From contig JAFGIX010000014.1 in NCBI GenBank assembly GCA_016929395.1, forward strand, positions 1 to 49,034: a stretch of DNA of 49,034 nt. The letters are read 5' to 3'. Each line of letters starts with the position of its first letter. Positions within the stretch are counted from its first letter, which is position 1. Both the position numbers and the translations under genes were made by a program. Source of the stretch: Candidatus Zymogenus saltonus (lineage in GTDB: Bacteria > Desulfobacterota > Zymogenia > Zymogenales > Zymogenaceae). Below, in pieces: positions 24,067 through 31,723 of the stretch. Below the pieces are notes generated by a model. The model did no database searches. It had not been told where the DNA came from and saw only the letters and a list, made by a program, of their open reading frames with translations.

Positions 24067-24155
24067 AACCTCATTATTTTTTTACATTGCATCCCCTTGA
24101 CTAATCACAGTAAAATCTGTTACTATTTCCAACAAATTTAAATCCGGAGCGATCA

Positions 24156-25121
24156 ATGAAAATAAAAACTGGAGCGTTGATCCTGTTTTTCCTCCCCCTA
24201 TTTACGCTGTTACTCCTGCCCGGCGGCGATTTGGGCGGTGCCGGCGCGCAGCAATACTACAACATAGTAAACACTGTAAGCAGAAACAAAGACCAGAACG
24301 CCGTCACCAACATTTACTCTTTTGATGGATGCGTCTGGGTCTGCACGGAGGGGGGAGCTCTCAGCTACAAGGACGGCTGGAAGAAATACACAACGGCAGA
24401 CGGGCTTGCCCACAACCTCGTAACCTCGATGACGGTGGACAGCAAGGGGAGGCTCTGGTTCGGCACGAAAGAGGGCCTTACGATGTACGACGGCAAGTGG
24501 AAGACCTACAGGGATAAGGACGGCCTGCCGAGCAACACGGTCTTTGACGTAATCGAGGCCGACGACGGCACAATCTGGATTGGCACAAAAAACGGCATCG
24601 GAAAATTCGACGGCAATAAGTGGGTAAAGATAGGGATCGGGGACGACATAGCATCCCCCATCATAAACAGGATAGTCAAAGACCCAGCGGGACTGTTATG
24701 GTTCGGAACCTACAGCATGGGAGTGGGCATCATCGACTCGGGGAGGTGGGTGGTGATAGATGAAAAGGACGGGCTTTTGAGCAACCTCATATCTTCGATC
24801 GCCTTCGGCAAAGACGGGGAGGTCTGGATCGGGACATCTATGGGAATCGTCATGCTCAAGGAAGGGAAGGTAAAGGAGAGGTTTACGGTAAAAAACGGCC
24901 TTTTATCCAACACTATAACGTCTTTGATGATCGACTGGGAGGGGAGGCTCTGGTTCGGCTCATGGGGCGGCGGCGTGGGCATATACGACGGTAAGAGCTT
25001 TAGGTTCATCGGCACCGACGAAGGAATAGTTGACGACCGGGTGACCTCCCTGGCGATCGACGGTAACGGCGATATATGGATAGGCTGCTGGGGTGGGATA
25101 AGCAGGATCGTGCGGGAGTGA
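24156..25121 (+). CDS. Secreted seven-bladed beta-propeller (two-component regulator propeller repeats)
   Basis: A 321-residue protein with an N-terminal signal sequence (hydrophobic residues 5-24, cleavage probably near AGAQQ). It is followed by seven Reg_prop-type repeats, each with a W-(I/F)-G-T/S core (LWFGTKEGLTMYDG, TIWIGTKNGIGKFDG, EVWIGTSMGIVMLKEG, RLWFGSWGGGVGIYDG, DIWIGCWGGISRI). The usual partner modules of this repeat class, a YYY domain, transmembrane helix and histidine kinase, are absent. The protein is therefore a free-standing propeller, perhaps a ligand-binding or scaffold protein in the envelope. CGGAG six bases upstream supports the start. Partners are not evident from neighbours. 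Confidence 0.85.
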   Translation: MKIKTGALILFFLPLFTLLLLPGGDLGGAGAQQYYNIVNTVSRNKDQNAVTNIYSFDGCVWVCTEGGALSYKDGWKKYTTADGLAHNLVTSMTVDSKGRLWFGTKEGLTMYDGKWKTYRDKDGLPSNTVFDVIEADDGTIWIGTKNGIGKFDGNKWVKIGIGDDIASPIINRIVKDPAGLLWFGTYSMGVGIIDSGRWVVIDEKDGLLSNLISSIAFGKDGEVWIGTSMGIVMLKEGKVKERFTVKNGLLSNTITSLMIDWEGRLWFGSWGGGVGIYDGKSFRFIGTDEGIVDDRVTSLAIDGNGDIWIGCWGGISRIVRE

Positions 25122-25329
25122 CACTGGCTGCGGGCTGTTTTGATCGGGGGTAAGGGTACAGATAGATGGGTGAACATAGTGATTTGTGTAGTCGGTCTTC
25201 GGACTTTGTTCGTCGTCCTGCCAATAATTAACATATGTACTTTATATGCATTATTTATAACAATATAGTCATTATATATAATGGATGATTTCTTATTATA
25301 TAATTTATTAGCCATTCGTTATATAATAC

Positions 25330-25358
25330 TTGACATATACACTGCAACATGCTATATT
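25330..25358 (+). promoter_or_regulatory. Strong sigma-70 promoter in a gene-free region
   Basis: TTGACA at 25330-25335, exactly 17 bases, then TATATT at 25353-25358. The predicted start near 25365 opens a transcript with no reading frame of note that ends at an intrinsic terminator 150 bases later. Confidence 0.65.
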
Positions 25359-25364
25359 TCCCCA

Positions 25365-25520
25365 CATATAGTTGATTTTTTAAAAAACAGAGAGGCAGGA
25401 ATTCCAGGATTTCATCTTTTATGATGTAATTTGGAACTTCATCACTTTGCAATTATCCTTAGTGCATCATAAAACAAGGGCGCCGGTGGGATCTACCTTC
25501 TCCACGTTGGTGCTTTTTTT
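25365..25520 (+). ncRNA. Candidate non-coding RNA or attenuated leader
   Basis: About 155 bases bounded by a consensus-like promoter and a terminator, inside a 489-base gap. A long imperfect hairpin is visible: TTCCA, ATT and CATC on the left (25402-25416) pair with GATG, AAT and TGGAA on the right (25423-25436) around a six-base loop. The only start codon inside opens a two-codon frame (ATG ATG TAA at 25421). I do not recognise 6S, SRP, tmRNA or a known riboswitch. It may be an independent small RNA, or the leader of the two-TM protein gene at 25611, which has its own strong ribosome site 90 bases after the terminator. Confidence 0.5.
25480..25520 (+). terminator. Intrinsic terminator of the candidate ncRNA
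   Basis: GCGCC (25480-25484) pairs with GGTGC (25509-25513, one G-U), and GTGG (25486-25489) with CCAC (25502-25505), followed by seven Ts at 25514-25520. It lies about 390 bases after the propeller stop, further than expected for that gene. Confidence 0.65.
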
Positions 25521-25610
25521 AATTTGAATGAAGATACAGTTATGTTTAGGCAACTAATACAAGAAGATAATACTTGCATACTAAAAGGACTATAAAAGGA
25601 GGTATTAGAA

Positions 25611-26630
25611 ATGGAGCCAATGTGGGAAAAAATAATAGTCGGAGCCGTCTTTTCGTTTATGAGCATACTCTTGCCAATTGTCCCTGCGTATATACTTTAT
25701 AAATTTCTTCCTTCAAAGGCATCCGCAAAGGGGCCTTTTAAGGGTCTATCGCTCCAATTAAAGGGAGCATTTGCAGCATACTTTTTACTATTCATTTCTC
25801 TAAGCGGTATGTTGGTCGCCTACTTGTTAAATACAAAATCTGAATCCGAGATATATGATTTATGGAAAATTAGAGGTTGGGTCAAGCTTGAGGAAGATGG
25901 CGATGAATCAATGGTTAATTATACCATTAGTCCAGAAATTTTAAAAGTTGATCCGGGCAAAGTTGGTAACTTCATTATTACAGGTGTGCCATTACCGGCA
26001 AAAACAAGTGGAGTTATATCGCCAACAAAATTGACTATAGAGATGGAAGGTTATGAAACCATAGAAATATGTCTTGACAAAAGGAAGCCTGGTGTAAGTA
26101 CAGATTATGAACACGAAACCGTAGAAGAAGTAAAATTTGATGAAATAAGTAAAACTATCACGATTAATAGTAGTAGTAGTCCAATTATCCAAAGAAAACT
26201 AAAAGAAAAATACAATCCAAATCCACCCCCAACATCGATTGAGAAAACTCCAAAAACAACTTATAGCAATAACGATATAGTTCGTGGATCGATTATTGAT
26301 GTAACTACTGAAGGAAATACAAAACCCATCGAGAATATACCTGTAACACTATGTAATAGTAAAGGTGAGGATTGTTCTTCTCCTGTGTATACAGACTCAA
26401 AAGGGATGTATTACTTTTACGAAGTCCCACCCGGAGACTATATTTTAAAAATATGGATAAACGGATATGAAATGGGAAAACCACATATTCACAAAGTTGA
26501 AGTTTCGGACTATCGAAAATTAAATATTGTAAAAACTCCACATACCGATCCAAAGACATTTGAGTTTCTTAATCCTTCATATACTAACGTAAAGAGTTTA
26601 TCTATTGTACCAAATGACTTTAAAAAATAG
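25611..26630 (+). CDS. Two-TM protein with C-terminal carboxypeptidase-regulatory-like domain, unknown function
   Basis: A 339-residue protein, clearly AT-richer in codon use than its neighbours. Helices at about 8-32 and 50-72 anchor it, with a conserved-looking loop LPSKASAKGPFKGLSLQLKG between them. Residues 83-205 look like a beta-rich domain starting LWKIRGWVKLEEDG. A Pro/Thr linker (205-225) follows. About 228-310 resembles a carboxypeptidase D regulatory-like (prealbumin-type) fold: VRGSIIDV, PIENIPVTLCNS, TDSKGMYYFYEVPPGDYILK. AAAGGAGG before the ATG is a strong ribosome site. No family name is certain. The composition and isolation suggest acquisition by transfer. It may display beta-domains at the cell envelope. 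Confidence 0.7.
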   Translation: MEPMWEKIIVGAVFSFMSILLPIVPAYILYKFLPSKASAKGPFKGLSLQLKGAFAAYFLLFISLSGMLVAYLLNTKSESEIYDLWKIRGWVKLEEDGDESMVNYTISPEILKVDPGKVGNFIITGVPLPAKTSGVISPTKLTIEMEGYETIEICLDKRKPGVSTDYEHETVEEVKFDEISKTITINSSSSPIIQRKLKEKYNPNPPPTSIEKTPKTTYSNNDIVRGSIIDVTTEGNTKPIENIPVTLCNSKGEDCSSPVYTDSKGMYYFYEVPPGDYILKIWINGYEMGKPHIHKVEVSDYRKLNIVKTPHTDPKTFEFLNPSYTNVKSLSIVPNDFKK

Positions 26631-26998
26631 ATTTCTATCAAAATTTTTGTAAAGGCTAACTTGTCTTGAACTCTGGGGTAAGTGCAGAAGATCATTATTA
26701 CAACTTAAGAAAAGCAACTATAACTCTATTTTCCATGAAAGTGATCCTCTAAATCTAATCTAATCTAATCTAATCTAATACGAACCTCTATCAGTTACTA
26801 TCATTAATAACCGACTTCTCTAACTTATCTCCTGAAATCTACATTCAGATCGCTGTTGAAAATCGATGCGGCCTTAATTCGTTTTGAGAAACACCTGTCT
26901 CTATAATATCGGAATATCGGCCAAAAAATATCGTCACTATAATAAACGCTAAATACAAAATGATTCGACTTAAGGTATCATTGGAGTTTAAAATTGCA
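26631..26998. other. AT-rich gene-free gap with AATCT microsatellite
   Basis: 368 bases with no credible gene between the two-TM protein and the MBL hydrolase. The only structured element is a pentanucleotide repeat, five full AATCT copies from 26752 to 26776 plus a partial copy. No terminator is evident for either flanking gene. Confidence 0.7.
26752..26779. repeat. Pentanucleotide microsatellite (AATCT)5
   Basis: Five uninterrupted AATCT units followed by AAT. Short tandem repeats of this length can change copy number by slippage. It is about 120 bases past the stop of the two-TM protein gene, so phase variation of a coding frame is not implied. Confidence 0.85.
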
Positions 26999-27667
26999 TC
27001 ACAGATAGGGGAAGACCGACTTTTTTACCATCTCGAAGTTCCGCTCAATCTCTCCTTTCCCCGCAACCACCTGCATATGCCCGGGAAGGAGATACTCGAC
27101 GTCGAGCTTCGAGACCCGCTCGATGCTCTCCTTCAAGAGAGCGCTGTTTCCCCCGGGGAAATCCGTCCTGCCGACGTTCATGTAGAAAATCAGGTCGCCG
27201 GAGACAAGGACCTTCTTCTCCGGCCAGTATAGGCAGACCGAGCCAGGGGAGTGCCCCGGGGTTATGTAAGCCTCGAATTGGACCCCACCTATTTTGACAG
27301 TCCCGTCTTCAATAAACCGGTCTATCCTGTATTGGGGGATATCAAGCCCGAAGGCGGGGTAGAACTTCAAGCCCACATTCTCCAAAAAATCCGCCTCCGC
27401 CCGGCTCATCACGATGTTTACCCCGTCCACCTCCAAAAAGGCCTCGACCGCCTCGAAGTGATCCGGGTGGGAATGGGTCAGAAATACATTCTCAATATCC
27501 GCCGACTCAATTCCATCCTTGGAAAGCCTCTTTAACAGCTCCGGGAAAAACCGAGTCAGCCCGGGGTCGATCAACATCTTGGCGTCGCCGCCGATGTAAT
27601 AGCTGTTGCAGTTGTTCTCGAACATATCAGTCCAGGGATAGGCGAAAAGATCGTCCATAATTTTCAT
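26999..27667 (-). CDS. MBL-fold metallo-hydrolase (glyoxalase II-like)
   Basis: A 222-residue metallo-beta-lactamase fold protein. The metal-binding set is complete: HSHPDH (His65, His67, Asp69, His70), His139 (TPGHSPGS), Asp158 (SGDLIF) and His197 (LPGHMQ). The PGHSPGS motif and small size place it near the glyoxalase II / thioesterase-like group, which hydrolyses thioesters or lactones; the substrate cannot be assigned. AGGAG six bases upstream supports the ATG at 27667. It appears to be a single-gene unit; the Fe-S nitroreductase upstream on the same strand is 286 bases away. Confidence 0.88.
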   Translation of the reverse strand: MKIMDDLFAYPWTDMFENNCNSYYIGGDAKMLIDPGLTRFFPELLKRLSKDGIESADIENVFLTHSHPDHFEAVEAFLEVDGVNIVMSRAEADFLENVGLKFYPAFGLDIPQYRIDRFIEDGTVKIGGVQFEAYITPGHSPGSVCLYWPEKKVLVSGDLIFYMNVGRTDFPGGNSALLKESIERVSKLDVEYLLPGHMQVVAGKGEIERNFEMVKKSVFPYL

Positions 27668-27935
27668 TTTTGGCTCCTGAGTTCCGTTCTAACTTCGGCC
27701 ACAAAAGGTTTACTATATTACCAAAAGAGCCGCTTAAAAGACAAGCGTTTTTGGGATATTGTTGAGATTGTTTGAAAGTAAAATAAGGGATTACACCAAT
27801 TGACACATTTATGAAAGCCGATGATATCCCCCCATCTACAGATTCATAGGCCTTCTTCCTCGGAAAACATTCGGCACAATATCTAATAGTTTCGTCAAAT
27901 ACAAAAAGGATTAAAGTCAAGAAGCAATTTCACAC

Positions 27936-27950
27936 CCCGATTTCATCGGG
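27936..27950 (-). terminator. Weak hairpin after the nitroreductase gene
   Basis: CCCGAT (27936-27941) pairs with ATCGGG (27945-27950) across a three-base loop, starting 4 bases after the nitroreductase stop. There is no proper T-run downstream on the minus strand, so terminator function is uncertain. Confidence 0.35.
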
Positions 27951-27953
27951 ACT

Positions 27954-28808
27954 TCAGAGCCACTCCACCTTAGCCCGATTTCTAGCCGGCATTTTAAGAT
28001 ATTTACTCTTCTGGTATCCTACCGCCACGCACCCGAAGACCTGGTTTCCCTCCGGGACTCCTATCTCCTTCACTATTTCTGGGGAGTGTGGAGCCGCCCC
28101 CACGAAATATCCGATGATCGTGGCGCCAAGGCCCATGCCCTTGGCCATCATAACGATGTATGACACGGCGTAGTGGCAGTTTTCCGCGGCCGAGGGATTT
28201 GTCGGATCGGCGTGGACGACGATGACGGCCGGCGCCCCGCGGAAAATGCGGTCTTTGCCCGCCCGGGAGAACTCATAGTTGAGCCTCGCCCCATGCAGAA
28301 GCCCCTTGAGATATTCGGGAAGGCTTTCCCGATTACCCTCGAGGGCATCGGCCATTTTACCGTAGAACTCAGAGGTGATCTTAGACAGCCTCATTACCCT
28401 TTCTTTATCGCTGACCACGATGAACTCGAAATTTTGCCAGTTGTGGGCGGTTGGGGCAAACCTCGCCGTATCGATAAGAGTCTCCAGCTCCTCCTTTGGA
28501 ACCGCCTTGTCCCTAAAGGAGCGGCAGCTCCTCCGTGAGCGCAAGAACTGATACAGAGTGTCCCTGTCGATCTCCATCCCCTTTTTGATCTCGACGAACT
28601 CCGATGTCTCAAGGCCGGAATGGATAACCGCATCCACGGGACATACGCAGATACAGTGCCCGCACAGGATACAGTGGTCACGGTAACGGGTTAAAATCTC
28701 CTCCGACTCCATATAGAAGATATGGGCCGGGCACGTCTCCACGCAGGCGCCGCACCTGGTGCACTTGTCAACATCCACGCCGATATAGAAAGATTCGCTT
28801 CCTCCCAT
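27954..28808 (-). CDS. Nitroreductase-family protein with two N-terminal [4Fe-4S] clusters
   Basis: A 284-residue fusion. Residues 10-60 are a ferredoxin with two complete cysteine sets (16, 19, 22, 26 and 46, 49, 52, 56). From about residue 85 comes a nitroreductase FMN domain: FLRSRRSCRSFRDKAVPKEE is the usual FMN-binding start (R-R-S-x-R-x-F), FAPTAHNWQNFEFIVV the second, and GLGATIIGYF the late glycine-rich segment. Such ferredoxin-nitroreductase fusions are typical of anaerobes and probably draw electrons from reduced ferredoxin to an unknown acceptor. The ATG has only AAGG directly in front of it, so the exact start is uncertain by a few codons. Confidence 0.9.
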   Translation of the reverse strand: MGGSESFYIGVDVDKCTRCGACVETCPAHIFYMESEEILTRYRDHCILCGHCICVCPVDAVIHSGLETSEFVEIKKGMEIDRDTLYQFLRSRRSCRSFRDKAVPKEELETLIDTARFAPTAHNWQNFEFIVVSDKERVMRLSKITSEFYGKMADALEGNRESLPEYLKGLLHGARLNYEFSRAGKDRIFRGAPAVIVVHADPTNPSAAENCHYAVSYIVMMAKGMGLGATIIGYFVGAAPHSPEIVKEIGVPEGNQVFGCVAVGYQKSKYLKMPARNRAKVEWL

Positions 28809-28898
28809 CCTTTTAAGTCCTCGATATAGATTAACGTTTCAACGCCCTTTAAAAAGCCCCGCAAGGGAATTTGATTCCACTCAGTTCTTAATTAAAAA

Positions 28899-29501
28899 TC
28901 AAGTGGACTTCATCACGATGCCTAGGACTATATTGGCCGCCTCGTCCGCCCTGTCTGCACAGTTCGAGAGGTGTCTGTAAATCTCCCTCATCTTCAACAT
29001 AAATATTGGGTCCGTTCCACTGAAAAGATCGGAAAGCGCCTGACGATACGCCGCCTCCATCTTGTTTTCGTACTTCTTTGCCTTAACCGCGTGATCGTTG
29101 GCGATCTTCGGGTACTCCTCGAGATACTTCATCGATTTCTTCAGTTCCTCTCCTGCCCCTATCAAGATGTTTACCATTTTTTTGACGTCATCGTTGGCCT
29201 TGAGATCATATATCTCCAGCTCCACGACCGTAGAATTGGCATAGTCCATCACGTCATCGAGGGCCCGGGAGAGCTGGAAAATGTCCTCGCGGTCGAAAGG
29301 CGTCACAAAGGTGTTGTTAAGCTCCTCTATCAAGACCCTCCTCTCCTCGTCCCCCTTCTTCTCGAGGCCCTTGACCCTGTTGACACATTTTTCGCATTGA
29401 TCTTCCGCATAGTGTTTCAGGGCATTTAGCCCCTCAAGGGAGTTCTCCGCCTGTCTCAACAGATGTCCGTAAAAATCCGGTTTGCTTTTAAACAGTTTCA
29501 T
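28899..29501 (-). CDS. DUF47 / PhoU-like phosphate transport accessory protein
   Basis: A 200-residue all-helical protein of the DUF47 (Pit accessory, PhoU-related) family. Family landmarks include FVTPFDREDIFQLSRALDDV, with the acidic metal-binding pattern D-R-E-D and D-D-V-x-D (DDVMDYAN), and the C-terminal RADEAANIVLGIVMK. It overlaps the PiT permease gene by four bases (ATGA), the usual arrangement in which the accessory protein controls or stabilises the low-affinity phosphate transporter. Order on the minus strand is UspA, PiT, DUF47. Length is typical of the family. Confidence 0.92.
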   Translation of the reverse strand: MKLFKSKPDFYGHLLRQAENSLEGLNALKHYAEDQCEKCVNRVKGLEKKGDEERRVLIEELNNTFVTPFDREDIFQLSRALDDVMDYANSTVVELEIYDLKANDDVKKMVNILIGAGEELKKSMKYLEEYPKIANDHAVKAKKYENKMEAAYRQALSDLFSGTDPIFMLKMREIYRHLSNCADRADEAANIVLGIVMKST

Positions 29502-30541
29502 AAGTGCTCACATATGGTATCTATTAATAAATATATTCCGGCGCCGATTACCACGGTCGACGGCACCGTAATGAGCCACGTTGCGAGGATGTTTCCTACC
29601 ACCTCCCACCTGACGGCGTTGGCCCTCTCCGCCGTCCCCGCCCCCACGATCGATGACGACACCACCTGGGTCGTGCTGACGGGGAATCCCAGAAGGGCGG
29701 AAAGATATATAATGACGGCCGACGACGTCTGGGCCGAAAATCCGTGAACGGAGCGAATCTTATATATTCCGCCCCCCAGTGTCTTCATTATCCGAAAACC
29801 CCCGGTGAGCACTCCCAGGGAGATCGCCGAGGCACAGCTTATCTTTACCCATATGGGAATATAGGAACCGCTCCCCCCGTCGTAGAAAAATCTCATCGCT
29901 TCGGGGTTTTGATGATAGAGAATTATAAGGGCCAGCGTGATAACTCCCATGGTCTTCTGGGCGTCGTTTGTGCCGTGACTCAAAGAGAGCGCCGCGGAGC
30001 TCGCAATCTGATACCTGAGAAAGTTCCTCCTCACCGTTTTGGGAGAAAACGAGCCGAACAGCTTGTGCGTCATCTTTGTCAAAAGAAAACCGAAGACTAT
30101 TCCGAGGATGGGAGAAAATATCAGAACCAGAAGCACCTCGATTATCTTCCACCAAATCACCGCCTCGTAACCTATGGAAATCAATACCGCGCCCATTAAT
30201 CCGCCGATAATTGCGTGGGTGGAACTTGACGGCACCCCGCGGTAACCGGCAAGGACGTTCCAGCCTAAGGCGCTCAAAAGCGCCGCCCATACCACGTTTA
30301 TATCAAGCTCCACCGCCTTGATTATCCCCTGGGTGAAGGTCTCTGCAACCGCAGTGCCCAAAAAAATGGCCCCCGTGAACTCGAAAAAAGCGGCCAAGAT
30401 AAGGGCCCACCTCGGCTCGAGGGCCCCGGTAAAGACCATCGTGGCGACGATCCCCCCGGAATCGTTGAATCCACAGGTGAACTCAAAGGCGAGGGCTAAT
30501 ATTATCAAAGAAAAGAATAATATAAGAAATGTCGTTCCTAT
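29498..30541 (-). CDS. PiT-family inorganic phosphate transporter
   Basis: A permease with about ten helices and the two inverted PiT signatures: FTCGFNDSGGIVATMVF near the N-terminus and LSHGTNDAQKTMGVI in the second half, each with the conserved Asn-Asp. It imports phosphate as a metal-phosphate complex with H+ or Na+. The first conventional start codon is TTG at 30508, but it has no ribosome site and would remove the hydrophobic beginning of helix 1. The open frame continues upstream through TTFLILFFSLIILALAFEF to an ATA codon at 30541, placed 5 bases after GGAGG (GGAGGAG at 30551-30545) and preceded by an in-frame TAG. I therefore propose ATA initiation, which needs proof. ATGA overlap with the DUF47 gene. 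Confidence 0.87.
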   Translation of the reverse strand: MGTTFLILFFSLIILALAFEFTCGFNDSGGIVATMVFTGALEPRWALILAAFFEFTGAIFLGTAVAETFTQGIIKAVELDINVVWAALLSALGWNVLAGYRGVPSSSTHAIIGGLMGAVLISIGYEAVIWWKIIEVLLVLIFSPILGIVFGFLLTKMTHKLFGSFSPKTVRRNFLRYQIASSAALSLSHGTNDAQKTMGVITLALIILYHQNPEAMRFFYDGGSGSYIPIWVKISCASAISLGVLTGGFRIMKTLGGGIYKIRSVHGFSAQTSSAVIIYLSALLGFPVSTTQVVSSSIVGAGTAERANAVRWEVVGNILATWLITVPSTVVIGAGIYLLIDTICEHL

Positions 30542-30600
30542 CTACTCCTCCAATACTTACAATTTTTTACCCTGTTTCATTATCCACTTGTAATTCAATA

Positions 30601-31062
30601 TCACCCAACATCACTCATGTGATAAATATTGATCATCATAATTGGGCACTTGGCGTTTCGGATTACCCTCTCGGCGGTGCTCCCGAATAATACCCTCTCG
30701 AGCCCGGACTGCCCGTGGGACCCAATCAGTATCAGGTCCGCGTCCTTCTCCTCCGAAAACCTCAAGATCTCCTTATATGCATCCCCCCTTGAGAGGATTA
30801 ATTCATAATCGGTCTTCCCCTCTAATTTTTTACTGCAATAGTCCTTCAGCTCCATTTCGGCGACCTTAAGGATCTCCTCCATCACCCTGTCCAAGGAGAC
30901 ATGGGGGACCGCGATGTATGAGTACCTGCTGAAATCCTCGACTATATGTATGATATACAGCTTTGCTCCGAATTTCTCCACAAAGGTTACCGCATACTCC
31001 ATTAGCAGATCCGAGGTCTCCGAAAAATCAATCGGCACAATTATTTTGTCAATCTTCTTCAT
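30601..31062 (-). CDS. Universal stress protein (UspA family)
   Basis: A 153-residue single UspA domain. KIIVPIDFSETSDLLMEYAV is the N-terminal strand-helix, and LILIGSHGQSG followed by LFGSTAERVIRNAKCPIMMI gives the ATP-binding G-x2-G-x9-G-S pattern, so this is the nucleotide-binding type. An upstream TTG would add five residues, but the ATG at 31062 has GGAGG eight bases upstream and is preferred. It is the first gene of a minus-strand run leading to the phosphate permease (59 bases) and DUF47, suggesting shared expression under phosphate or energy stress; that link is inference. Confidence 0.9.
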   Translation of the reverse strand: MKKIDKIIVPIDFSETSDLLMEYAVTFVEKFGAKLYIIHIVEDFSRYSYIAVPHVSLDRVMEEILKVAEMELKDYCSKKLEGKTDYELILSRGDAYKEILRFSEEKDADLILIGSHGQSGLERVLFGSTAERVIRNAKCPIMMINIYHMSDVG

Positions 31063-31104
31063 AAAACGCACCTCCAAAAATTCGCGTATCTTACATCAAC
31101 ATCA

Positions 31105-31482
31105 TTAAGGACAAATCGCCACATTGGTTATTACCAGGTCCATTCGGTCCGCCCCGCATCCATGCCCCTCTTTACACCCCAGGTAATCGACCTCAAAGAC
31201 CTTCTCTACCTTAACAATCCCGTAGGGCGGCGCCTTTTCGCTGAATTTTACGCTTGCAAAGGGGACGGCCCCCTTTTTAAAAGTCACCTCAAAATCGAAA
31301 CACCTTGTCTTTCCGGTTGTATTATAGAAGACCCCTTTCAAAACCATCGTACAATCGGTACAGCTTTGACCGTAGGCGACGAACTCCTTGGAAACCATTA
31401 TGATATCACGATTTTCGTCATACGGCCGCGCCTCCGGCACAAGCAAAATGGAGAATATCAACAGGACTATAAGTCGCTTCAT
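31105..31482 (-). CDS. Small exported cysteine-rich protein, unknown
   Basis: From the ATG at 31482 this is a 125-residue protein with a signal peptide (KRLIVLLIFSILLVPEARP). The mature part is beta-rich with six cysteines: SCTDC, TRC, GCKEGHGC and a near-terminal IC. The LKGVFYNTTGKTRCFDFEV segment resembles small immunoglobulin-like (FxLYD-type) envelope domains, but no family match is certain. Disulfides are likely if it is periplasmic. The longer frame to 31527 adds a second hydrophobic stretch and is less likely. It is transcribed toward the uspA-like gene, 42 bases away, and divergently from the AMIN gene. Confidence 0.6.
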   Translation of the reverse strand: MKRLIVLLIFSILLVPEARPYDENRDIIMVSKEFVAYGQSCTDCTMVLKGVFYNTTGKTRCFDFEVTFKKGAVPFASVKFSEKAPPYGIVKVEKVFEVDYLGCKEGHGCGADRMDLVITNVAICP

Positions 31483-31534
31483 GATCAAATAATACCATAA
31501 TATCCATAATAAAAGCAAGTGCCGCAAAAAAAAC

Positions 31535-31563
31535 TTGACAGATTTACAACAATATCGTATAAT
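31535..31563 (+). promoter_or_regulatory. Consensus sigma-70 promoter of the second AMIN gene
   Basis: TTGACA at 31535-31540, a 17-base spacer and TATAAT at 31558-31563: a perfect consensus with perfect spacing. Like the amidase promoter at 21.3 kb, it has an A-run just upstream and TCG before TATAATTAT. A 160-base AT-rich leader follows. Confidence 0.8.
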
Positions 31564-31608
31564 TATGGCTAAATTATCTATAATTATATCAAAATATCAG
31601 TAAAAGTA

Positions 31609-31665
31609 GTAATATTATAGCATTGTAGATATTGTGGCACTTTAGATATTATAGCACTATAGATG
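31609..31665 (+). repeat. 17-base tandem repeat in the AMIN gene leader
   Basis: TAGATATT(G/A)T(G/A)GCACT(T/A) is repeated at 31626 and 31643 with exact 17-base period; a third TAGAT starts at 31660 and a decayed unit precedes at 31609. It lies in the predicted untranslated leader. Confidence 0.7.
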
Positions 31666-31723
31666 TTTTAAATTATAGATACTTCGATTGTCTTCCAAAT
31701 TTACCATCCCGGACAGAAAAATT

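Noticed and set aside
27627-27920. 97-codon minus-strand frame before the MBL gene
   Set aside because: Overlaps the MBL start in another frame, no recognisable features, weak start.
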